Assembly: GCA_032207245.1 (NCBI GenBank)
Contig: CM063505.1
Span: 178,529,717 to 178,593,716, forward strand
Length of the DNA stretch: 64,000 bases
Origin: Pardosa pseudoannulata
Taxonomy: Eukaryota; Arthropoda; Arachnida; Araneae; Lycosidae
Reading direction: 5' to 3'
The notes below the pieces were generated by a model. It saw only the letters and a list, made by a program, of their open reading frames with translations. It was not told the DNA's origin and searched no databases. Every line of letters begins with the position of its first letter. The first letter of the stretch is position 1. Below, in pieces: positions 39,662 through 45,900 of this stretch. Made by a program: the position numbers and the translations under genes.

Positions 39662-42593
39662 GTGAAAACTCTTCTTTATAGACATTGATAAATTTCTGTT
39701 TGATAAATTATAAGTCCCTGACACATTTTTTCATGTGGTAAATATGAAGTTCAACACTATTGTACTGCTATCTGTCAGCAATCAGCAACATTTTAATGTT
39801 TACATCCTGAAGGTGGTTTTACAAAATTTTATGCAGACAGTGGCCTTCCTCTTGTTTTGCAGGTCAGTAGTGCAAAAATGCATGAATAAAGTCAGAGTAA
39901 AACTGTAGATTTGTATGAATTGTAAATACTCATACATACATACTTTGCTTACTTATTCCCCCCCCCTCTCTCTCTCTCTCTCTTATATATATATATATAA
40001 ATTGCCATACAGGAAGTTTTCTATTTGTATATTAATATCATTAAAATTAATGAAATTGATCATCTATTATTTTAAAAACCACTGTAATGGTATATGTAGT
40101 TGTATTAGTACAAATGAAGTATAAATTTACTTTGGTATAAAACTTTTTATTGTGAAACTTTTAGTTGTCTTAGGTATAAAAATGCCATAGCTTATTTGTT
40201 ATAGTTTATAACTAATAAAATATTTTTTTTTAACAGGAAATTTGTAAAGTAATGTTTGTTCAGGAAGTTTTGTCACAGTTATCTAGAGATAGATATACTT
40301 TAAGTGAGCTTCAACAAAAGCCGTATCCACCAGGTGTTGATCCATTACGATTAGAATCATACCTTCCTGATGAAGAATTTCAAGTATGTCATTCATTTAT
40401 ATTTTATTGTTATGTTGTATCTTATACTAGCCACTTCACACTATCCTTTGATCTGGGTGTATACTTAATCCATGACATAACTGATCCTTTTGAAAACTCT
40501 TTTGTAGACTATTTTAATTGTAAATAAATTATGATGTATGAAAATGTTATATTTGTCAATATTTGACAATTTGGTTAATGGTAAAGTATATTATATTTTT
40601 TTGCGATATTATTTTGAAAACCAACATACCTATAAAAATAAAAATATGCCCTTGGTATAAATTAAAATGTTAAATGCATTTAATTTTGAAAATCATATAT
40701 ATTGTTCCTTCGTAGCAACAAATTATTAGCATGGAAAGTTTCACAAAAATGGAAAAAAAATTAAAAAGATAAATATGTTAAATAAAAATAGATAAAATAA
40801 ATGTCTTAAGGAAATATAGTTATCAAGTGGCAAAATCTATATTATCTAAAACTTTTTTAATTATTTTAGCATGTTTTTACAAGAAAAAGATAGAAAATTT
40901 TAAATTTTGAGTAATAAAACAGCTGTTATAAAAACTAAAATTCCAAAATAAATTTTAGAAATTTAAACTTATTAAAACAGGAAACACACCAAAAGCACTT
41001 GAAAAGTATTTTAAGATGGTTAAATTGCAAACAGTTACTGTGCTAAACACTAAGTTGGATGATCAAAGAGCTTGAGACACAAAGACTACACTGGATATGT
41101 TTTTGAAAGAAAGAACTATTAAAATGCTAGAATCTGAATGATCTCAAATTAAGTTGTCTCTAATTATTGTTTACTTTAGTGTGTGATCTTTGGCAGAGGT
41201 TTTTAAAGTATGGGAGAAATTATCCTATGGTCAGTGCAAGGTCAATCAAGAATTACAACGGTTCGGCAATAACTGCACAACATCAGAGGCATAGTTGAGC
41301 CAGAGAACTAGGTTCAGTGCTGGCAGTCACCACAGGAGAACAAGTTTTGAGGCAAACTGTTTACAGGAGACTTAATGATGTTGGTCTGTATGTCAGATTA
41401 CAACAGTTTGTATTCTCTTCATATCAGTACATAAATGCACTTGTTTAAATTAGAATTTGGCACAGGGGGCCAATGTGATGTTCAGTGACAAGTCTTGCTT
41501 CCGATGATGAATTCTCGTTGGATAATGATATAGAGGAGATGTAGAACATGTTTCACTCAGGAAACATCACAGAAAAACATAAGTTTTGCAGGGGAGTCAT
41601 AATGGAAGCAAGCATCCTCCTGGAGGGCCACACAGATCTCATCTGTGAGCTGGGGTCTGTTACTGCTACAAGGTACAGAGACAAAATATTTTAGCCTTCT
41701 GTTCACTAGTTCCAAGGTGGTAAGAGTCTGAATTCATATATGATGACGATACACCTTATTCTCATGGAATCCTGGTGGACAACTTTCTTAAAAGCGAAAA
41801 TATCTAACACTTGCCATAGCCCACCTACTCTCCTGATATTAATCCTAATGAACATATATGAGATATGTTTGGGAGACAACTTGCACCTCTTCAGTACTCA
41901 CCAAACTCCATTCCAGAATTGAAACAAGCTCTCTACAATGCTTGGCACTATTTGAAGCCCTAATTTGTCCACAATCTTATAGTAAATATCTGAAATTTTT
42001 GGGCTGAATAGAGGCTGTGAGATACAACCACACACCTTATTAAACTGCCTAATCACTATTTTAATTTCTTTAATTAAACTGTAGACTTTTTGTCTGTGCA
42101 TTTTTTTTTCAAACTTTTGATAATGAAGATGAATAGTGTCCTCTTCTTAGCATTGTTTTCTTTTGTTAGACCTGTATTACAACTGCATACCACATCTCCC
42201 AGCATTCTGACTAACATTATGTTTAAACTATTTGACTTCATTGTGATATTAGTTTGATTTGTCTAAATCTTTCCGAGGATCAATCTGAATTACTATGCAA
42301 AATTTCATCAAGATTAATTCAGCCATTTTGGAGTCAATAGTGAACAAATATACTTACATAAGAAGATTATTATATAGATTATTAAAAACTCAAATAATTT
42401 TAAAATCTAAAAATTAATAGGATACATCTTGTATGTATAAGGAATTATTTTGTTGTTGTTTGTTTATTTCTTGGCTCTGAATAATGGTAATTTTTTGTTT
42501 GTGTAGGAAGTCCTTGGAATGAAAAAAGAAGAATTTTATAACATGCCATCCTGGAAACAAACAGATTTAAAGAAGTCCTGTGGATTATTTTAA
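6002..42593 (+). CDS. SVIL: Supervillin (gelsolin/villin family, C-terminal headpiece), 23 exons
   Basis: Exons: 6002-6186, 7324-7429, 10093-10312, 11818-11910, 12190-12216, 15712-15883, 18778-18938, 20655-20792, 22055-22191, 22342-22521, 23321-23440, 23533-23689, 24324-24481, 26257-26545, 27775-27926, 28843-28948, 32207-32414, 34131-34261, 35114-35269, 36597-36755, 37566-37687, 40237-40383, 42507-42593. All introns are GT-AG, the phases agree and the total is 3411 nt (1136 aa plus stop). Domains: supervillin-type linker with [13 protein letters not shown] and QFTVAGKMV (about 58-170), NPLK/LAGLAS block (about 285-360), gelsolin-like repeats (about 368-473, 474-565, 660-800, 801-870, 914-1018), villin headpiece (about 1060-1136) ending in GLF. 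Supervillins are peripheral membrane, F-actin- and myosin II-associated organisers of the cortex, focal adhesions and cytokinesis (family knowledge). Vertebrate forms are roughly 1800-2200 aa, so the N-terminal region is missing here. TAA at 5993-5995 lies in frame before the chosen ATG, which sets the start in this exon. Upstream coding exons could instead splice directly to 7324. Confidence 0.93.
6187..7323 (+). other. Supervillin intron 1
   Basis: AT-rich, CpG-poor. It holds a short poly-C run near 6990 and a possible ancient repeat around 7040-7170 (cagtgaattctcaatatttt...). Nothing else recognised. Confidence 0.5.
7324..7429 (+). CDS. SVIL: Supervillin coding exon 2
   Basis: Acceptor ttttag ends at 7323 and donor gtaagt starts at 7430. 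The encoded [16 protein letters not shown] completes the SIxERLAALQxSG...W motif that is a hallmark of supervillin linker regions. The exon ends in phase 0. Confidence 0.92.
7430..10092 (+). other. Supervillin intron 2
   Basis: AT-rich and CpG-poor. The only notable structure is the 36-bp palindrome at 8078-8113. Confidence 0.5.
8078..8113. repeat. Perfect 36-bp palindrome without spacer
   Basis: The left half CAAAAATACTTAAGCTTT is followed directly by its exact reverse complement. The hexamer GATACT occurs immediately outside on both sides (8071-8076 and 8113-8118, same orientation). It could extrude as a cruciform or fold as a hairpin in RNA. Confidence 0.9.
10093..10312 (+). CDS. SVIL: Supervillin coding exon 3
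   Basis: Acceptor tctttag, donor gtaata. Residues 98-170 include [20 protein letters not shown] and then [12 protein letters not shown], the conserved supervillin W..(K/R)[11 protein letters not shown] motif, followed by a Ser/Lys-rich tail. It ends in phase 1 (A|), which the following optional exons share. Confidence 0.92.
10445..10456 (+). CDS. Candidate 12-nt (or 9-nt) microexon with tandem acceptor
   Basis: A pyrimidine-rich tract (ttctcttttactc) leads to TAGCAG, giving two acceptors 3 nt apart, and the consensus donor gtaagt starts at 10457. Inclusion adds 12 nt (Thr-Asp-Gly-Tyr) or 9 nt (Asn-Gly-Tyr) in phase 1, so the frame is kept in either case. This is not in the main 1136-aa model. 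It needs transcript support. Confidence 0.45.
10948..11612 (+). mobile_element. hAT-like element with transposase remnant
   Basis: Terminal inverted repeats TAGTAGTCTTCAAAC (10948) and GTTTGAAGACCACTG (ending at 11612) match with few changes and have the hAT form CA(G)TG...CA(C)TG. The 8-bp flanks CTTTATTG and CTGTATTA agree at 6 of 8. Inside, about 11220-11310 reads [20 protein letters not shown], like the C-terminal dimerisation region of hAT transposases (CE(K/S)xFS...K...RLN). It is a 665-bp decayed deletion derivative in intron 3. Confidence 0.72.
11818..11910 (+). CDS. SVIL: Supervillin coding exon 4, Ser-rich, symmetric 93 nt
   Basis: Acceptor ttgctttctcttag, donor gtaagt at 11911. 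It is 93 nt long and phase 1 on both sides, so it can be skipped without a frameshift. It encodes 31 residues, about a third of them serine ([20 protein letters not shown]), with no recognised fold. A weaker donor (gtagta at 11906) would break the frame. It is likely a cassette exon. Confidence 0.75.
12040..12090 (+). mobile_element. Possible piggyBac-type MITE end
   Basis: TTAACCCATTGATGCCCAG resembles the left end of the MITE at 55926 (TTAACCCCTTGATGACCAG). No matching right end (GGGTTAA) was found nearby, so this is a truncated or chance match. The rest of intron 4 shows nothing. Confidence 0.35.
12190..12216 (+). CDS. SVIL: Supervillin coding exon 5, 27-nt microexon
   Basis: Acceptor ttttttttttag-like tract ending at 12189, donor gtatat at 12217. 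It is 27 nt long and phase 1 on both sides. It adds TAQKFTVST, an echo of the QFTVAGK motif in exon 3. It is frame-neutral and so probably alternatively spliced. It could be a chance in-frame match, but acceptor, donor, length and phase all agree. Confidence 0.6.
12957..12978 (+). repeat. Poly-A tract (22 nt)
   Basis: Uninterrupted run of A in intron 5. Confidence 0.9.
14001..14236 (+). mobile_element. Short hAT-like non-autonomous element
   Basis: The left end TAGTGCCACAATTATCAAACC and right end GGTTTAAAAAGCATTG form a degraded inverted repeat of hAT type. An exact 8-bp direct repeat TGGTCTAG occurs at 13996-14003 and 14235-14242, partly overlapping the proposed termini, so the exact borders are uncertain. 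Confidence 0.45.
14237..14455 (+). repeat. Interspersed repeat, copy A (copy B at about 38270-38490)
   Basis: It shares with copy B the run CAGGTTGTGAACTTTGGGTA (GGTTTTGAAC in B), then AATTTTTGAA, CAGCTTATAT and GAAATATATG in the same order and spacing. Both copies follow a hAT-like right end (GTTT(G/A)AAAAGCATTGG). Confidence 0.65.
15712..15883 (+). CDS. SVIL: Supervillin coding exon 6
   Basis: Acceptor tatattttcag, donor gtgagc at 15884. It encodes [17 protein letters not shown] followed by [16 protein letters not shown], matching the conserved supervillin segment before the gelsolin-like part. It ends in phase 2. Confidence 0.9.
16557..16588. repeat. (TA)n microsatellite
   Basis: About 16 TA units in intron 6. 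Confidence 0.95.
17131..17183 (-). repeat. Interspersed repeat tail (GCAAAATTTC family), minus copy
   Basis: The minus strand reads TGCAAAATTTCAGGAAGATTG, then ATCCAACTATTTTGGAATGC. The same pattern (TGCAAAATTTCATCAAGATT, AATTCAGCCATTTTGGAGTC) occurs on the + strand at 42295-42348. It looks like the conserved end of a dispersed element. Confidence 0.6.
17342..17377. repeat. Hairpin, perfect 13-bp stem with 10-nt loop
   Basis: TATCCAATGATGC at 17342-17354 pairs with GCATCATTGGATA at 17365-17377. The surroundings are slightly GC-richer than the rest of the intron and could be a decayed MITE end. Confidence 0.8.
18778..18938 (+). CDS. SVIL: Supervillin coding exon 7
   Basis: Acceptor taaatag, donor gtaagc. 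It encodes the highly basic [20 protein letters not shown], then [10 protein letters not shown] and a [11 protein letters not shown] helix. The SRNPLK.LA and GVAEREL.R.K blocks are characteristic of supervillin. It ends in phase 1. Confidence 0.93.
18975..19228 (+). mobile_element. Short hAT-like MITE (about 254 bp)
   Basis: The inverted termini ATATGAAGGGTTCACAACCA (18975-18994) and TGGTTGTGAACCCCTCATAT (19209-19228) match at 19 of 20 positions. The GGGTTCACAACC core fits hAT-type ends. It has no coding content. The outermost TA-rich bases probably include the target duplication. Confidence 0.72.
19490..19830 (+). repeat. GC-richer block, probable ancient repeat of unknown family
   Basis: It stands out from AT-rich intron 7 by composition (gctgatgcatgtcgtaagag, cctgaggcaccccagcaatt, tgggacctcaggtcacagtg) and ends in a poly-C/poly-A run near 19800. 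No terminal repeats or coding motif were recognised. An open frame at 19569-19922 crosses it but is not protein-like. Confidence 0.35.
20655..20792 (+). CDS. SVIL: Supervillin coding exon 8
   Basis: Acceptor gctttctag, donor gtataa. It contains [20 protein letters not shown], the conserved ALAGLAS.EDF block, then a Ser/Thr-rich linker. It ends in phase 1. Confidence 0.93.
20793..22054 (+). other. Supervillin intron 8
   Basis: AT-rich and CpG-poor, with a very short TA run at 21843-21856. Nothing recognised. Confidence 0.45.
22055..22191 (+). CDS. SVIL: Supervillin coding exon 9 (gelsolin-like repeat 1, first half)
   Basis: Acceptor aaaattttag, donor gtaata. It encodes [20 protein letters not shown], then [24 protein letters not shown]. 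The sequence L(N)xGDxY(V/F)L and the following W.G.F.N are the core of a gelsolin-like repeat. It ends in phase 0. Confidence 0.94.
22342..22521 (+). CDS. SVIL: Supervillin coding exon 10 (gelsolin-like repeat 1, second half)
   Basis: Acceptor attattag, donor gtatat. The helix [18 protein letters not shown] is followed by an acidic loop (IIEEEND) and IAGAPDEDE. It is separated from exon 9 by a 150-bp intron. Phase 0 on both sides. Confidence 0.93.
22522..23320 (+). other. Supervillin intron 10
   Basis: AT-rich, no recognisable element. Confidence 0.45.
23321..23440 (+). CDS. SVIL: Supervillin coding exon 11 (gelsolin-like repeat 2, start)
   Basis: Acceptor ttttatttcag, donor gtaata. It encodes [20 protein letters not shown] and IEMLKPDA. 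Length 120 nt, phase 0 on both sides. Confidence 0.92.
23533..23689 (+). CDS. SVIL: Supervillin coding exon 12 (gelsolin-like repeat 2, end)
   Basis: Acceptor ccttctcag, donor gtaaga. It encodes [19 protein letters not shown] and the repeat's long helix ([21 protein letters not shown]). D-F-G-x-E-x-Y-V-W-x-G is the gelsolin-like core strand and turn. It follows a very short (92-bp) intron and ends in phase 1. Confidence 0.94.
23690..24323 (+). other. Supervillin intron 12
   Basis: AT-rich, no recognisable element. Confidence 0.45.
24324..24481 (+). CDS. SVIL: Supervillin coding exon 13 (inter-repeat linker)
   Basis: Acceptor gttattacag, donor gtatgc. It encodes [20 protein letters not shown], then EKFFDWPN. 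The RPPW...E.VLF(K/R)EKF.DWP pattern matches the supervillin linker between gelsolin-like repeats 2 and 3. It ends in phase 0. Confidence 0.93.
24482..26256 (+). other. Supervillin intron 13
   Basis: Holds a fossil Gypsy-type gag at about 25190-25850. The rest is AT-rich and unremarkable. Confidence 0.5.
25190..25640 (+). pseudogene. Gypsy-type LTR retrotransposon gag fragment, decayed
   Basis: A broken frame reads LVGPAAPSD (stop) [17 protein letters not shown], then IPSWHAF, and later [14 protein letters not shown]. This corresponds in order to the L..P..P.(D/E).(S/T)(F/Y)(D/E)EL...L..H..PKP core of Gypsy gag proteins and the A......(D/Q)..A tail of that domain. Several stops and indels are present. 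No LTR or pol was seen. It is GC-richer than the intron and continues to about 25860 as unassigned sequence. Confidence 0.6.
26257..26545 (+). CDS. SVIL: Supervillin coding exon 14 (gelsolin-like repeat 3, start)
   Basis: Acceptor tgttttccag, donor gtaagc. It is the longest coding exon. It carries [13 protein letters not shown], then [20 protein letters not shown] and [17 protein letters not shown]. The DTYVVRW strand is the GD.YVV core of repeat 3. It ends in phase 1. Confidence 0.94.
26562..26584. repeat. (TA)n microsatellite
   Basis: About 11 TA units, 16 bp downstream of the donor of exon 14. Confidence 0.95.
26585..27774 (+). other. Supervillin intron 14
   Basis: AT-rich, with a small local duplication (TATGTAGAACCA at about 26719 and 26748). 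Nothing else recognised. Confidence 0.45.
27775..27926 (+). CDS. SVIL: Supervillin coding exon 15 (gelsolin-like repeat 3, middle)
   Basis: Acceptor ctaatttcag, donor gttagt. It encodes [19 protein letters not shown], then [34 protein letters not shown] is a strongly conserved supervillin block. It ends in phase 0. Confidence 0.95.
27927..28842 (+). other. Supervillin intron 15
   Basis: AT-rich, no recognisable element. Confidence 0.45.
28843..28948 (+). CDS. SVIL: Supervillin coding exon 16 (gelsolin-like repeat 3, end)
   Basis: Acceptor ttttctttcag, donor gtatgt. It encodes [20 protein letters not shown], then IVYNGKREE. This is the usual V.QGKEPP.FL.LF.G.M.(I/V)..G.RE end of the repeat. 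It ends in phase 1. Confidence 0.94.
29992..30026. repeat. (AT)n microsatellite
   Basis: About 17 AT units in intron 16. Confidence 0.95.
30457..30692 (+). mobile_element. piggyBac-type MITE, intronic copy (CpG-decayed)
   Basis: Homologous along its length to the copy at 55930-56167. Shared blocks include CATCTAGTAATTAAATCTAG and CATTTAAAAATT. The right end GAATGGG abuts TTAA (30693-30696). The left TTAA is mutated. It has no coding content. Only 4 CpGs remain against 18 in the other copy. Confidence 0.85.
32207..32414 (+). CDS. SVIL: Supervillin coding exon 17 (gelsolin-like repeat 4)
   Basis: Acceptor tatatttttcag, donor gttagt. It encodes [19 protein letters not shown], then [12 protein letters not shown] and [17 protein letters not shown].(F/Y)..RG......L.EV...SLRSR.S and the (Y/L)WHGCK..AHTKE helix start are supervillin signatures. 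It ends in phase 2. Confidence 0.95.
32690..32870 (+). repeat. Possible decayed tRNA-derived SINE
   Basis: An A-box-like GGCCAAATGGGTAAGTTGC and a B-box-like GGGTTTAAATCTC lie about 40 bp apart, as in a tRNA head. It is degraded and no target duplication is visible. Confidence 0.4.
32871..34130 (+). other. Supervillin intron 17, remainder
   Basis: AT-rich. The frame at 33434-33649 has no family motif. Nothing recognised. Confidence 0.4.
34131..34261 (+). CDS. SVIL: Supervillin coding exon 18 (linker)
   Basis: Acceptor aaaatcttag, donor gtgagt. It encodes an acidic linker ([19 protein letters not shown]) between gelsolin-like repeats 4 and 5. E..EGSEP.EFW is conserved in the family. It ends in phase 1. 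Confidence 0.92.
34756..34786 (+). repeat. Tiny 5'-truncated SINE insertion
   Basis: The 31-bp insert carries GCTCCAAATCAAACCAAACC, the 3' tail of the CCAAACC-tailed SINE. It is flanked by the 7-bp direct repeat GACCATT at 34749-34755 and 34787-34793. Confidence 0.7.
35114..35269 (+). CDS. SVIL: Supervillin coding exon 19 (gelsolin-like repeat 5, first half)
   Basis: Acceptor tttaaattttcag, donor gtaagt. It encodes [20 protein letters not shown], then [22 protein letters not shown]...S..G.F.A.E..CP.......PFPFLQ..LY is the family pattern. It ends in phase 1. Confidence 0.93.
35270..36596 (+). other. Supervillin intron 19
   Basis: AT-rich with a slightly GC-richer patch (35500-35960) that may be old repeat sequence. 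No family assigned. Confidence 0.4.
36597..36755 (+). CDS. SVIL: Supervillin coding exon 20 (gelsolin-like repeat 5, second half)
   Basis: Acceptor aaattattgtag, donor gtagtt. It encodes [19 protein letters not shown], a Ser/Asp insertion (KDDSDSENL), then the helix [24 protein letters not shown] is nearly invariant in supervillins. It ends in phase 1. Confidence 0.95.
36756..37565 (+). other. Supervillin intron 20
   Basis: AT-rich, no recognisable element. Confidence 0.45.
37566..37687 (+). CDS. SVIL: Supervillin coding exon 21 (pre-headpiece linker)
   Basis: Acceptor gttatttttag, donor gttaat. It encodes [20 protein letters not shown] followed by [25 protein letters not shown] is the conserved strand leading to the headpiece linker. 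It ends in phase 0. Confidence 0.94.
37945..38100 (+). repeat. tRNA-derived SINE, decayed
   Basis: A-box-like GTGACCTAGTAGTTAGTGTGC is followed about 35 bp later by B-box-like GGTATCAATCC. The body continues with TAGGTAGAGCTATTTGTGC. No clear target duplication. Confidence 0.55.
38270..38490 (+). repeat. Interspersed repeat, copy B (copy A at about 14237-14455)
   Basis: Same order of blocks as copy A, including TTTGAACTTTGGGTAAATTT and GCTTATAT...GAAATATATG. It follows a hAT-like right end GTTTGAAAAGCATTGG at about 38259-38274. Confidence 0.65.
39207..39266. repeat. (TA)n microsatellite, first of a close pair
   Basis: About 30 TA units in intron 21. Confidence 0.95.
39590..39656. repeat. 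(TA)n microsatellite, second of a close pair
   Basis: About 33 TA units, 323 bp after the first. The 75 bp before it resembles the sequence at 39842-39920, which also runs into simple repeats. Confidence 0.95.
39957..40000. repeat. Compound microsatellite C-(CT)n-(TA)n
   Basis: Poly-C, then about nine CT units, then a TA run. Confidence 0.9.
40237..40383 (+). CDS. SVIL: Supervillin coding exon 22 (headpiece, N-terminal part)
   Basis: Acceptor tttttttaacag, donor gtatgt. It encodes [20 protein letters not shown], then [10 protein letters not shown]. The headpiece motif YP..LQ..P.P.GVDP..LE.YL.DE.F is intact, with the buried Glu of the headpiece in the YLPDEEF segment. Phase 0 on both sides. 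Confidence 0.95.
40384..41159 (+). other. Supervillin intron 22, first part
   Basis: AT-rich, nothing recognised before the Tc1-like pseudogene. Confidence 0.45.
41190..41990 (+). pseudogene. Tc1-like transposase pseudogene
   Basis: Broken frames in order: helix-turn-helix-like RTRFSAGS, then [16 protein letters not shown] (the W...VMFSDES.F block with the first catalytic-region Asp), then [20 protein letters not shown] and YRD, then [16 protein letters not shown] (QDNA.PH block, altered), then [11 protein letters not shown] (SPDLNPIEH, second DD region) and the C-terminal ALYNAWH. Frameshifts and stops are scattered throughout, and the catalytic residues are not all intact. It sits in intron 22 of supervillin, sense orientation, and is inactive. 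Confidence 0.88.
42295..42348 (+). repeat. Interspersed repeat tail (GCAAAATTTC family), plus copy
   Basis: TGCAAAATTTCATCAAGATT followed by AATTCAGCCATTTTGGAGTC. It matches the reverse complement of 17131-17183. Confidence 0.6.
42507..42593 (+). CDS. SVIL: Supervillin last coding exon 23 (headpiece, C-terminal part)
   Basis: Acceptor tttgtttgtgtag. The 28 codons read [20 protein letters not shown], then KSCGLF and TAA at 42591-42593. They correspond to the villin headpiece subdomain. The conserved Trp-Lys (residues 1124-1125), the Lys pair (1130-1131) and the C-terminal Phe (1136) are present. The usual KKEK positive crown is reduced to KKSC. Confidence 0.95.
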   Translation, partial: EVLGMKKEEFYNMPSWKQTDLKKSCGLF

Positions 42594-45500
42594 ATTTTTC
42601 TGTAGTTTGTGCCAACTTGTGCCTTTGCTTCATATTTATCATGCAATTTCATCCTTTTTTCTTTACTGAATTCATAAAGCTCCATCCATTCACGATTGTT
42701 CTAAACCCATGATATTCAATTTCTATATTCTCATATAACATATTACCAGATATTTTAATAAAATTAGTTTTTTATGAGAAAAGTTACATTTAAATGCCAT
42801 ATTTGCAATCAAAATTCTTTTTAGATAACTATCATTTTTTGTCTATATCATGAAATTTTTGCTATTCATGGAAAATTTTAACTCTTTATAATTGAAGTTT
42901 TCAATTAATTTTAAGTTTGAATAGTTTCATATGTATTTTATTGATTTTATGCTTCATATGCTACTGTTGTTAAAAGATGTGCCTTTTTTTAAAGTCACAC
43001 TTTAATTATATTTACACATTTTAATGCTATGCGTCCATTTACAAACATTGTCATCATTATAAAAAGGAGAGAATGATAACTCACCGTCACTGTTGTTCTA
43101 AAGGCAGTTTTATTAGCCTTTACAAATTTCTTAAATTTGCAAACATAATTTTAAAAGGTTTTGAATAAGTTTTTCTATAAATCATAAACAAATTAACTTC
43201 AGCTGTGAAAGGTTGTTCTTATTTGGTTAGTTTTTGAATATTCACTTTCAATCATCAAAAGATGATGATTTTGCCAACATGGATTTTCAAAATATTGATA
43301 TTTTAATTATATTTGGACTAGCTGTTTGATTGCAATTAAAATTTAATGTATTGACTTCACTAAAAGGAAATAATTTTAATTATTTTTAGTGAGCTATTAC
43401 ACACATTCTCCATATTAAAATATGTAGAATTTTTTTTTTTTTTTAAGCGTAGGGGCTTATAATCAATCAAGTTGTTTTAGTGTAGTTTGCTTAATGCTGT
43501 AACTCACTTTTTTAATCATCTATTTATAGTAACAATTGTAATCATTTCACTTTTGATATTGATGTAATCATATGTGCTATTAATTAAATTTTTTAACATC
43601 TAAAACTAATTAACTTATTAATTTTGTTTAAATGTGATTAGATTATACAGTTCTGAATTAGTATACAAAAACTTTATTAAGTTTTGAAAGAGGTTTTTTT
43701 TTTTTTTAAGTTTCTAAATATATTTCTTTATAATTTGTCCTAATGAATTGCACTTTAGTTATTTTATATGGTCTTCATCATCCATTCACATTCTCTCCCT
43801 ACAAAAGATGGTTTTTTCTAGCTATTCCAGAAAGAATATTGTAAAAATCTTGTTAAAATGAATTCTTTTACATTTTAGATCACATTTGTTACATTAGTAA
43901 CACTGAGAAGATTTTCTTTTCTTTTCAAAAATATTGTTTTTAGTTTAATTTAACGGAATATTGTTGTGATTTTATTCTGTGTATTGAGTCATTGTTATAA
44001 CTTGTGTTGAAATTTGAAAAATAATTTTAATTATACACTAAATCTTTACAGATAAAGAAAATTTTATGCTGCAAGATCCAACTTTTCAAAAAATTACCTT
44101 TAAATCATTCAAATGAAATCTGTTTTATTACAGTCCCATTGTTCATTTTAAACCATTATTAATTATATAATCAAAGTTGAAACTCTAACATCAATAAAGT
44201 GAACAATTTTAACAAAACCAGATAAACTGAACTAGCAATTATATTTCTTTGTTTTCTTAGTAGATCGTTGATTTCAGAATTGTCTTTCAATCTGGAATTT
44301 TTTAAACAGGTTAACTTACATAATACCTTTAGGCAACCTACCCTCCTTATAATATGTAATATGCACAGTAGGTTGTAGTGTTAATGAATTATCTCTGCCC
44401 TTCATTCTCAGTAGTTAAAATAGGCTAGTTTATTGTCTGCTAGTACTATTTCCTTTTTATAGGAAAGGAAGGGTTTTTTTTAAACTTTGTTACTAAGAAA
44501 GATTTCAAAGTTTGTTCAAGATATAACAGTATTTTTTTGTGCTAATTTTATACCATGTTTATTTTTATCCATATATACCTCTAGCATTTATATTTAAAAA
44601 ATTCCATAAATGTTTCGATACATGCTTCCAGAGCTTATATAGTTTATATGCTGGCCAGTATATAGGTTGTCTGGAATTTTAACTATTCTTTTTTTTTAAC
44701 TTATTAATGAAGTATTAGGTATTTTTATCCATTTATCATGACATCTTTGTTATTTTTCTCCAGGTGTGATAATTATACTTGTATATTCTCTTACTTTTAG
44801 TGTAGTTGGAATTTAGATCTACAGTATTGAAGTCCTTTTGACAGCTCTGTTTTCAGATACTAGTTTGATTTTTTTTTTTTTTTTTTTAAGAAAGTGGGAT
44901 TTTACTTGAAGAATGTTTTGACAAGACATTTTTATTTTTATGCATTTAGTTTTTTTTTTTCATCATATTTTAAGATTCAATAATATTATTTCTATTTCCC
45001 TTATGTTCTTATATCTTAAAGCCTCATTGCTTCATATTTTAATTAATTTTTAAATTTATGCAACTGAGTGGTAGTAATTCAGTAGAAATATTTTACTTAT
45101 AATATGAAGTTTTTTTCTTTTTTTCTTACTTAGTAAGTTTCCTCAGGTGCATATGATTTAAAAGAATGCAGATTTTTTTCATTTTTTTACTATTAAAATA
45201 TGTATTGATGTTTTGCATTTACAAAACAGAAGGTAGATGAGATAATTAAATATGTGGTGGTTAAAATGTTTTCATGTTTCATATAAAAATGTCCTGTTTT
45301 TTATATTATAAAAGGATACTTTTCTACATAGATATAAGAATACTTTATAATTTTGTAAAATTAATTTTTAAGCAAATAATTATTAGAAGCTAAAAACTTA
45401 GTTTAATATTTACTGTACTACAGTGGTGCCTTCACTTAGAAGTTTCATTAGGCTGATATTATGCAGCATAATATATACTAAGCTTGTCCAGCACAAAAGA

Positions 45501-45849
45501 CTTAGCAGGTTACATTGGGAATGCATTTTATTATGGTAAACCACATCTTATATATCCATACATGAATATTAAACCAATCAAATGATATCATATTTACATG
45601 AATCAGCGTAGTATTTATTTCATTTATAAATTTGTTCTGATTATAAGCTTATAAGAAGATTTTATGTCAAATCAAATTTTCTTGTGTGCTTATTAATGTG
45701 AAAGTAATTCATTGCAGTCTCATATACCAAACGAATCTCATTATCATGCATTGTTAACTGAAAAAAATATTAAATGCAAGCACAATAAAACCTAATGGAT
45801 GATAATGCAAATAAATAAATTAGTTTTATAAGGTTTATTTAAGCTACAC

Positions 45850-45851
<2 letters not shown>

Positions 45852-45894
<43 letters not shown>
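45852..45894. repeat. Poly-T tract (43 nt)
   Basis: Uninterrupted T run downstream of supervillin. Two copies of the POU-type octamer ATGCAAAT follow at 45943-45950 and 45965-45972 inside a short direct duplication. Confidence 0.95.
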
Positions 45895-45900
<6 letters not shown>

